A stretch of 64,000 nucleotides of DNA, from positions 62,001 through 126,000 of the forward strand of contig JAJZIR010000002.1 in the NCBI GenBank assembly GCA_021810505.1, in the 5' to 3' direction. The translations under genes and the position numbers were made by a program. The notes below the pieces were generated by a model. That model saw only the letters and a program-made list of their open reading frames with translations. It made no database searches and had not been told where the DNA came from. This DNA is from a bacterium. GTDB taxonomy: Bacteria > Deinococcota > Deinococci > Deinococcales > Deinococcaceae. Positions 54,525 to 64,000 of this stretch are shown in pieces (within the stretch, counting starts at the first letter, position 1; every line of letters begins with the position of its first letter).

Positions 54525-57500
54525 GTCACCCCCGTGGAGACCACACTGCCCGTCCAGGCGTTTCAATCCTCACCCGGCCCGAGGGTCGGGTGCAACCTGG
54601 GGATGGGATCTGCTGGCTACCGTCGTCGGCGTTTCAATCCTCACCCGGCCCGAGGGTCGGGTGCAACCGGTTTGGGCGGCTGGCAGCCCACTACGAGATC
54701 CCGTTTCAATCCTCACCCGGCCCGAGGGTCGGGTGCAACGCGTGGTAGAGCGGTATCCCGTCCTCGTCCTCCCAGTTTCAATCCTCACCCGGCCCGAGGG
54801 TCGGGTGCAACCCCCGCTCCCACCGCTACGCCCTCTACGATCTGTATGTTTCAATCCTCACCCGGCCCGAGGGTCGGGTGCAACCGCCAGCACCTACCTG
54901 GAGCTGGCCCTACAGCTCGTTTCAATCCTCACCCGGCCCGAGGGTCGGGTGCAACGGAGCGCGGTGATGAAGGCACTATGAATCCGCTGCCGTTTCAATC
55001 CTCACCCGGCCCGAGGGTCGGGTGCAACGTGATCGTCCTGGCCGCGCTCTACCGGACCGGGGCGTTTCAATCCTCACCCGGCCCGAGGGTCGGGTGCAAC
55101 CAGAGTTGGGGCTTCTTAAAAGAGTGATTATCCCAAGTTTCAATCCTCACCCGGCCCGAGGGTCGGGTGCAACCCAGGTGCAGCTGGTCGGGTGTGTGTG
55201 GGCATATTGTTTCAATCCTCACCCGGCCCGAGGGTCGGGTGCAACGTCGCGGAGGAGCTCCAGGCCCAGCGGGCCCAGCTCGTTTCAATCCTCACCCGGC
55301 CCGAGGGTCGGGTGCAACGACCGCATCGGCAGCGCCCATGGGCATCGATGGGCATTGTTTCAATCCTCACCCGGCCCGAGGGTCGGGTGCAACCGCGGCC
55401 TCCGCGGCGGAGGCGCTGCAGCAGGCTTTGTTTCAATCCTCACCCGGCCCGAGGGTCGGGTGCAACCGGGGCGACCAGTGCGATCGGGGCTGCCGGTGAG
55501 CGTTTCAATCCTCACCCGGCCCGAGGGTCGGGTGCAACCAGTGCTGCCGGTGAGCTACTGAGCTGCCGGTGCGTTTCAATCCTCACCCGGCCCGAGGGTC
55601 GGGTGCAACATCGCCTCACCTCGGAGGGTTGGCCGCCCATCGATGTTTCAATCCTCACCCGGCCCGAGGGTCGGGTGCAACCAGGAACTTAATCAGCATT
55701 ACCGGTTGTTATCAATTGTTTCAATCCTCACCCGGCCCGAGGGTCGGGTGCAACCTGGACGAGGCGATGGAACGCCGGGCTGTACGCCGTGTTTCAATCC
55801 TCACCCGGCCCGAGGGTCGGGTGCAACAAGTTGACAGCAAAAAGCGGTCGAGAATGACGACGTGTTTCAATCCTCACCCGGCCCGAGGGTCGGGTGCAAC
55901 AAGCGCAGCCGAGGTCAGCTCAGTGCAAGCGCAGCGTTTCAATCCTCACCCGGCCCGAGGGTCGGGTGCAACCTCGGCTCACACTGGGGCTATGGCACGG
56001 CATCTGGAGTTTCAATCCTCACCCGGCCCGAGGGTCGGGTGCAACGTCCAGTACCGGGAAAGGCCGGATACTGCGCTGATGTTTCAATCCTCACCCGGCC
56101 CGAGGGTCGGGTGCAACGACCGAGTCGGCACAGCGCTCCTGAGACCGAGTCGGGTTTCAATCCTCACCCGGCCCGAGGGTCGGGTGCAACCTAAGCTAGC
56201 AGCCCGAAATGATCACCGCTCTCCGTGTTTCAATCCTCACCCGGCCCGAGGGTCGGGTGCAACTCCCAGAGCGCGCCCCAGAGCGCGGGATCATCGTGTT
56301 TCAATCCTCACCCGGCCCGAGGGTCGGGTGCAACCCCGCCCGGGCGCGGGAAGGGAGAGGCGGAGGCTAGGTTTCAATCCTCACCCGGCCCGAGGGTCGG
56401 GTGCAACGGGACCGGGAACCAGCGACATCGAGGCGCCCCGAGTTTCAATCCTCACCCGGCCCGAGGGTCGGGTGCAACATCCTCCTTTTGCCCCATCCAG
56501 AGCGGAAAAGTTGTTTCAATCCTCACCCGGCCCGAGGGTCGGGTGCAACACGCGATACCGATTCAAAGCCCCCTGCCCGGGATGTTTCAATCCTCACCCG
56601 GCCCGAGGGTCGGGTGCAACGTGGGCCAGCTCGGCCCAGGCCGCCTCGGTGAGGTTTCAATCCTCACCCGGCCCGAGGGTCGGGTGCAACCGCGGCAGAC
56701 GCTGCAGCGGACGGGCTCCTAGAGGTTTCAATCCTCACCCGGCCCGAGGGTCGGGTGCAACAAGCGCAGCCGAGGTCAGCTCAGTGCAAGCGCAGCGTTT
56801 CAATCCTCACCCGGCCCGAGGGTCGGGTGCAACCTCGGCTCACACTGGGGCTATGGCACGGCATCTGGAGTTTCAATCCTCACCCGGCCCGAGGGTCGGG
56901 TGCAACCAAGCGCAGCAGACCTCAGCTCAGTGCAAGCGCAGCGTTTCAATCCTCACCCGGCCCGAGGGTCGGGTGCAACATCGGGCCGAGATGCCGATCG
57001 GGGTGCCGGATGCCGTTTCAATCCTCACCCGGCCCGAGGGTCGGGTGCAACCCGAAGAGGAACCGCGAACGAGTGGCCTGGATTAGTTTCAATCCTCACC
57101 CGGCCCGAGGGTCGGGTGCAACGATTTCCCTGGCTCAGGCCGAGCTGGCGGCGCAGGTTTCAATCCTCACCCGGCCCGAGGGTCGGGTGCAACGTCTCGC
57201 CGCAGCAAGGTGGTGCAGCCGCTCCTGAGTTTCAATCCTCACCCGGCCCGAGGGTCGGGTGCAACCAGCAGCCATTGATTGCGCCGCAGCAGCCCGAGCT
57301 CGTTTCAATCCTCACCCGGCCCGAGGGTCGGGTGCAACGGGTGGTGGTGAGGTGATGGTTATGGTTTCCACTGTGTTTCAATCCTCACCCGGCCCGAGGG
57401 TCGGGTGCAACGGGGGGCTAGTACAGGTCGGGGCGGCTGCCCTGGAGGTTTCAATCCTCACCCGGCCCGAGGGTCGGGTGCAACCCGAGCGCGGTGCGCC

Positions 57501-60500
57501 CGCGCATCTGGATCGGCACGTTTCAATCCTCACCCGGCCCGAGGGTCGGGTGCAACGCCTGGGCGGTCTGCTGCTGTTGGGCGATGTTAAGAGGTTTCAA
57601 TCCTCACCCGGCCCGAGGGTCGGGTGCAACCGGGGGCTGCCGGCGGCAGCGCTAGCTCCAGTGTGGTTTCAATCCTCACCCGGCCCGAGGGTCGGGTGCA
57701 ACGCGAGTCGGTTCCACCTTGCTGCGGCGACTCGCTACGTTTCAATCCTCACCCGGCCCGAGGGTCGGGTGCAACTGCGGTTCGCTGCGCTGCTCCTCGT
57801 CCACTCATCGTTTCAATCCTCACCCGGCCCGAGGGTCGGGTGCAACGCCCCATGGGAAGTCTATTTTATTGCGGAGCAGCTCGTTTCAATCCTCACCCGG
57901 CCCGAGGGTCGGGTGCAACCTCCGCGCGCGAGCTCGGGCGCGCGACCAGCCAGATGTTTCAATCCTCACCCGGCCCGAGGGTCGGGTGCAACCCTCGAGA
58001 TAGGCGGCAAACAGGTGCTCGACCAATGTTTCAATCCTCACCCGGCCCGAGGGTCGGGTGCAACCCACAGCTCTGGATCATCGTCGCGGTCGCACTCCTG
58101 TTTCAATCCTCACCCGGCCCGAGGGTCGGGTGCAACATCACCGTCACGTCCGCTACCACCGCCAACGTCGGGTTTCAATCCTCACCCGGCCCGAGGGTCG
58201 GGTGCAACCGGGTGCCCATCGGTGCCGATGCCGGGTGAGGTCCGTTTCAATCCTCACCCGGCCCGAGGGTCGGGTGCAACATGCGGTCGGTCAGGTGCCT
58301 GGTGCAGCCGGACCTGTTTCAATCCTCACCCGGCCCGAGGGTCGGGTGCAACGTCCAGCAGCATATCCGGCGTGCACGAGAGGAATTAGTTTCAATCCTC
58401 ACCCGGCCCGAGGGTCGGGTGCAACCACCAGGCACCTGACCGACCGCATCGGTAGCTCAGGTTTCAATCCTCACCCGGCCCGAGGGTCGGGTGCAACGCC
58501 GGTTCCACCTTCAGGAAGCGTGCCGTAGCCCTGTTTCAATCCTCACCCGGCCCGAGGGTCGGGTGCAACGCCGGTTATGCCACCATTGGGGTTGGTGGCC
58601 AGCCAGGTTTCAATCCTCACCCGGCCCGAGGGTCGGGTGCAACATGAACTTGGCGGAGGAGGAGATTTCGCAGGGATCGGTTTCAATCCTCACCCGGCCC
58701 GAGGGTCGGGTGCAACGCCCAGGCATGCCCGAGCGCGGCATGGAGGTTCAGGTTTCAATCCTCACCCGGCCCGAGGGTCGGGTGCAACAGGGGTGTGGGG
58801 ATCGAGGACGAAGCGGATCAGGGTTTCAATCCTCACCCGGCCCGAGGGTCGGGTGCAACAGCAGGTGGAAATGGCCAGGCTCCGCGGCTTCGAGGTTTCA
58901 ATCCTCACCCGGCCCGAGGGTCGGGTGCAACGGGGCCAAGTAGCTTGGCTTGCGAGGTAGCTTTGGGGTTTCAATCCTCACCCGGCCCGAGGGTCGGGTG
59001 CAACCCCCCTAGGCATCTCTCGCCGCTCGGCTGGGCGGTCGTTTCAATCCTCACCCGGCCCGAGGGTCGGGTGCAACGGAGACCGACCGTTCCTTTCCTT
59101 GCTGGTGAGGAGTTTCAATCCTCACCCGGCCCGAGGGTCGGGTGCAACCGGGCCGCCCGAGCGGGGGGCTGCCCGAGCTTGTCGTTTCAATCCTCACCCG
59201 GCCCGAGGGTCGGGTGCAACCCTCCTCGAGCAGCTGATAGATGCGCACTCGGGTGTTTCAATCCTCACCCGGCCCGAGGGTCGGGTGCAACAAGGGGTAT
59301 GTGCTTAACGAGATTGACGCCATTCTCGTTTCAATCCTCACCCGGCCCGAGGGTCGGGTGCAACACGGTATAAAGTGCGTCTGGATAGCTGGGATAGTGG
59401 TTTCAATCCTCACCCGGCCCGAGGGTCGGGTGCAACGAAAGGTTAAGATACGTCCGGCGGCACCAGGGGTGTTTCAATCCTCACCCGGCCCGAGGGTCGG
59501 GTGCAACGTTAAGGTCTGCTGAACACCCTCCGCAGGCGCGTCGTTTCAATCCTCACCCGGCCCGAGGGTCGGGTGCAACTGGTCGATCCAATTAGTAATC
59601 CCTGAGAATAGCCCTGTTTCAATCCTCACCCGGCCCGAGGGTCGGGTGCAACGGGGGCTTGCCTTTGCACCCACACATGCACACATGGTTTCAATCCTCA
59701 CCCGGCCCGAGGGTCGGGTGCAACTGCGCGGGCTGGTGCATGGGTGTGGGTGCCCTATTGTTTCAATCCTCACCCGGCCCGAGGGTCGGGTGCAACACTT
59801 CTCGGTAGAGCTCGGGAACTTAATCAGCATGTTTCAATCCTCACCCGGCCCGAGGGTCGGGTGCAACGGTGAGGGAATCCTACGCCTGGGGCGCAAGCGA
59901 GGTTTCAATCCTCACCCGGCCCGAGGGTCGGGTGCAACCAGGCCGTCCTCCCCCGGGATGACCGGGAGCTCGTGTTTCAATCCTCACCCGGCCCGAGGGT
60001 CGGGTGCAACGGTGCCAACTGCCGGGTGCCAATGGGCTTGGTGCCGTTTCAATCCTCACCCGGCCCGAGGGTCGGGTGCAACTCGCGCGGAGCTGGCCCT
60101 GCAGCTCCGGGCCCGGGTTTCAATCCTCACCCGGCCCGAGGGTCGGGTGCAACGAGGAGGGATCTTGGGACGGACTGGGAGTGGCGTCCGTTTCAATCCT
60201 CACCCGGCCCGAGGGTCGGGTGCAACGGCCAGCTCCGCCCAAGCAAACCGGCCAGATCACGCGGTTTCAATCCTCACCCGGCCCGAGGGTCGGGTGCAAC
60301 CCAGCTGGTCTCGGCAGCGAGTCGGTCTCGGCACGTTTCAATCCTCACCCGGCCCGAGGGTCGGGTGCAACCAGCGAGTCGGTCTCGGCACCACCAGCTG
60401 GTCTCGGGTTTCAATCCTCACCCGGCCCGAGGGTCGGGTGCAACCACCAGCTGGTCTCGGCAGCGAGTCGGTCTCGGCACGTTTCAATCCTCACCCGGCC

Positions 60501-63500
60501 CGAGGGTCGGGTGCAACGTGCCGGTGGCGCGGAGCACGATCGAGACCATCTCGTTTCAATCCTCACCCGGCCCGAGGGTCGGGTGCAACGCAGTTGGCGT
60601 AGATATATGGAGCTCACCCCAAGCTGTTTCAATCCTCACCCGGCCCGAGGGTCGGGTGCAACGTCCCGCTCCCGGCCCCTGGCCATGGCCGAGGGCGGGT
60701 TTCAATCCTCACCCGGCCCGAGGGTCGGGTGCAACGGCGGTGAGGGAGCTGGTGAAAAACGGAAGATTCAGTTTCAATCCTCACCCGGCCCGAGGGTCGG
60801 GTGCAACAGTACGGGCTCGAGACGGAGAGGCCTGCGGAAACGTTTCAATCCTCACCCGGCCCGAGGGTCGGGTGCAACAGGTAGTCGATCTGGCCTGGGC
60901 GGGGGCCCAGCCAGTTTCAATCCTCACCCGGCCCGAGGGTCGGGTGCAACAAGAGGCCACCCACACACCAACAATACCAGTTATCGTTTCAATCCTCACC
61001 CGGCCCGAGGGTCGGGTGCAACCTGACTAGCGGCGGCCAGGGTGATGGAGGCGGTCCAGGTTTCAATCCTCACCCGGCCCGAGGGTCGGGTGCAACAGCC
61101 AGCTGGCCTCCGGGATCAGCGTGCCCGAGGGGTTTCAATCCTCACCCGGCCCGAGGGTCGGGTGCAACTGAGGGATAGGCAAATTCTGCGCCAGCTTCCC
61201 TATCGTTTCAATCCTCACCCGGCCCGAGGGTCGGGTGCAACCGTGTGGGCCGGCTCGCGGCCCACTACGAGATCCCGTTTCAATCCTCACCCGGCCCGAG
61301 GGTCGGGTGCAACGCCCCTGCCTCTTACCTGGAGCTGGCTCTCCAGCTCGTTTCAATCCTCACCCGGCCCGAGGGTCGGGTGCAACGATCATGAGCAACC
61401 GCCCCCCGCGCGTGGCGCCACGTTTCAATCCTCACCCGGCCCGAGGGTCGGGTGCAACGGCTGGGGGGGGGAGCGGCGGGATCTCGATCCCAGCGTTTCA
61501 ATCCTCACCCGGCCCGAGGGTCGGGTGCAACGTGGAGGCGGCGCAGCCCAGCAGGTGGGCAGCTCGTTTCAATCCTCACCCGGCCCGAGGGTCGGGTGCA
61601 ACTGGCACACTGCCGGCAGCGGCGGTGGGCCAGGTCATCGTTTCAATCCTCACCCGGCCCGAGGGTCGGGTGCAACCCGATCTACCCTGTAATCACCGGT
61701 ACCTTCACACGTTTCAATCCTCACCCGGCCCGAGGGTCGGGTGCAACATGTACGCGCCTGCGATTGCAAAATAGTTCTCCCGGGTTTCAATCCTCACCCG
61801 GCCCGAGGGTCGGGTGCAACCGGCCCGAGCTGGGGAGGGTTGTGTCCCCGGGATAGGTTTCAATCCTCACCCGGCCCGAGGGTCGGGTGCAACGGTGGAG
61901 GCGGCGCAGCCCAGCAGGTGGGCAGCTCGTTTCAATCCTCACCCGGCCCGAGGGTCGGGTGCAACAGAGCACCCCCAGCGCGGCGCTGCTGCGCGAGATC
62001 GTTTCAATCCTCACCCGGCCCGAGGGTCGGGTGCAACCGATCCTGGAGCCAGGAAGGCAGCAGACGGCTATGTTTCAATCCTCACCCGGCCCGAGGGTCG
62101 GGTGCAACATCGGCATTGGCACCCGGCACCGATGGGCACCCGGGTTTCAATCCTCACCCGGCCCGAGGGTCGGGTGCAACCCGGCAGCCCGGCATTGGCA
62201 TCGATGGGCACCCGGGTTTCAATCCTCACCCGGCCCGAGGGTCGGGTGCAACTCCCGCGCAGAGAAACTTCTCGGTAGAGCTCGGGGTTTCAATCCTCAC
62301 CCGGCCCGAGGGTCGGGTGCAACGGGGAGGTGGTGGCGTGAGCCGCGTCCCCGTCCAGTTTCAATCCTCACCCGGCCCGAGGGTCGGGTGCAACGCGCGA
62401 TCCGCCTCCTCGAGCCCGTGGTCGGGCGCGTTTCAATCCTCACCCGGCCCGAGGGTCGGGTGCAACAAATCCTAGAGTTGGGTTAGCCATGTTGCCTCCT
62501 GTTTCAATCCTCACCCGGCCCGAGGGTCGGGTGCAACGATCATTTGCGTCTGGGACAGCGTTCTTATGGACGAGTTTCAATCCTCACCCGGCCCGAGGGT
62601 CGGGTGCAACATTACCATCCTCGCCACGTCCTCTACCACAGCCAGGTTTCAATCCTCACCCGGCCCGAGGGTCGGGTGCAACGATACGTAGCTGTCGATC
62701 TCGGTGAGGATCTGCTGGTTTCAATCCTCACCCGGCCCGAGGGTCGGGTGCAACGAGGATCATGATGATAGATGAGAATCTAGTAGCCATCGTTTCAATC
62801 CTCACCCGGCCCGAGGGTCGGGTGCAACATGGGGCTGTCGCCGATCGGCTGCAGTGCATTGCCGTTTCAATCCTCACCCGGCCCGAGGGTCGGGTGCAAC
62901 ATGGGGCTGTCGCCGATCGGCTGCAGTGCATTGCCGTTTCAATCCTCACCCGGCCCGAGGGTCGGGTGCAACAACCGAGTCGGTGCCGCAAGGCGCAGCG
63001 CTCCAGGGTTTCAATCCTCACCCGGCCCGAGGGTCGGGTGCAACTGCCGGGGCTGAGGCGGCTGATGGCACTCGCGCTGTTTCAATCCTCACCCGGCCCG
63101 AGGGTCGGGTGCAACGATCTGATCGGTGGTGGGCACGGCATTGCGATGGCGGTTTCAATCCTCACCCGGCCCGAGGGTCGGGTGCAACGGCAGCCCCCAC
63201 CGCCCGGCCAGGGAGCCGGGAAGTTTCAATCCTCACCCGGCCCGAGGGTCGGGTGCAACACCGAGACCGCTTGCTGAGACCGACTCGGCTCCTGAGTTTC
63301 AATCCTCACCCGGCCCGAGGGTCGGGTGCAACTAGCTGTTGCCCCCGAAAAGTGCCTCTGGGAGCGAGACGTTTCAATCCTCACCCGGCCCGAGGGTCGG
63401 GTGCAACTCGGGTGCCCCCGAGGGGAAGGAAGTAAAAATGAAGTTTCAATCCTCACCCGGCCCGAGGGTCGGGTGCAACGAGTACATAGTGGAGGTCCGC

Positions 63501-64000
63501 TTCGACCGCGTGGCGTTTCAATCCTCACCCGGCCCGAGGGTCGGGTGCAACAATTGATCAATCGGGCCTGTAGCTATCTACGGGGGTTTCAATCCTCACC
63601 CGGCCCGAGGGTCGGGTGCAACAGATCCACCTTTCCCCCGGGTGCCCCCGGGGCGGTGTTTCAATCCTCACCCGGCCCGAGGGTCGGGTGCAACTTCCAG
63701 CGGCCCCCCAGTGCCTTGGCCGAGGCGACGGTTTCAATCCTCACCCGGCCCGAGGGTCGGGTGCAACCCATCTCGGCGGCGAACTCGCCGCCGAGGGCGC
63801 TCGTTTCAATCCTCACCCGGCCCGAGGGTCGGGTGCAACGAGACCGACTCGCTACGGTGCCGAGACCGACTCGCGTTTCAATCCTCACCCGGCCCGAGGG
63901 TCGGGTGCAACTCCCGCTCTATGTAGTATGAGAGTTGGACCTGAACAGTTTCAATCCTCACCCGGCCCGAGGGTCGGGTGCAACGCCGGGTCATCATCGC
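54488..64000 (-). CRISPR. Very long CRISPR array, right end not reached
   Basis: By hand count 132 repeats (131 complete spacers plus one cut at the edge). The 37-bp repeat reads on the plus strand GTTTCAATCC at one end and GGGTCGGGTGCAAC at the other, with an inner CACCCGG...GGGTCGGGTG palindrome. All copies looked identical except the first (54488-54524), which has five mismatches in its first eight bases. Spacers are about 34-38 bp. On the minus strand the repeat ends ATTGAAAC, the usual 8-nt crRNA handle of several type I and type III systems. So transcription is probably leftwards and the leader lies beyond 64000. No cas genes are in the window. Confidence 0.99.

Noticed and set aside
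54488-64000. Long open frames through the CRISPR array on both strands, with repeated [11 protein letters not shown]-like peptides
   Set aside because: They are the 37-bp repeat translated in three frames, with unrelated spacer residues between. Not genes.

Overview
The window is about 64 kb of GC-rich bacterial chromosome. It most likely comes from a Deinococcota (Deinococcus-Thermus) lineage. The ribosomal protein L32, the acyl-carrier/fatty-acid block, the sufCBD order and the many leaderless genes all fit this. In the leaderless genes a TANNNT -10 box sits 5-7 nt before an ATG or GTG start. The phylum call is an inference; nothing here names a species.

Layout. Positions 1-5130 hold lysA (cut by the window edge), menA, glyA, a four-cluster ferredoxin and murI. 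Positions 4974-6909 form an accessory scar: a truncated sugar-ABC permease joined to a CARF-HEPN ribonuclease of the Csm6/TIGR02710 type, far from any cas operon. Then come sbcDC, rdgB, ppc, ymdB and a two-component system. Next are two small proteins, yceD, moaC, an unknown protein and a small membrane protein. The rpmF-fabHDG-acpP-fabF block follows, then sufCBD plus a Rieske protein.

Positions 29948-33118 are a second accessory island. It holds a decayed IS30-type element, an AT-richer ydeI/ompD-associated gene, an IS3-like remnant, and a hicB whose hicA partner is frameshifted. The pheST operon follows, with what looks like a complete leader-peptide attenuator: a consensus-spaced promoter, a 20-residue GTG-start leader with tandem Phe codons, and an intrinsic terminator just before pheS. 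After it come a secreted double-FAS1 protein, a pyroglutamate-salvage set (pcp, pxpA, pxpB, pxpC) split by a frameshifted beta-propeller lipoprotein, cysK-mtnN and an SDR. Then a cation/proton antiporter, an HD-domain protein, an enoyl-CoA hydratase and deoD form one minus-strand operon. A zinc-ribbon coiled-coil protein, recD2, tRNA-Val, tRNA-Cys and an MFS exporter follow.

From 54488 to the right edge the window is a single CRISPR array: by hand count 132 copies of a 37-bp repeat and 131 complete spacers, still running at the edge. The minus-strand form of the repeat ends in ATTGAAAC, and the left-most repeat is degenerate. The array is therefore probably transcribed leftwards, with leader and cas genes beyond base 64000. 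Several spacers overlap or duplicate one another. Three of them tile about 66 bp of one target, which shows repeated sampling of the same invaders. The distant CARF-HEPN gene is the only recognisable CRISPR-linked effector in the window.
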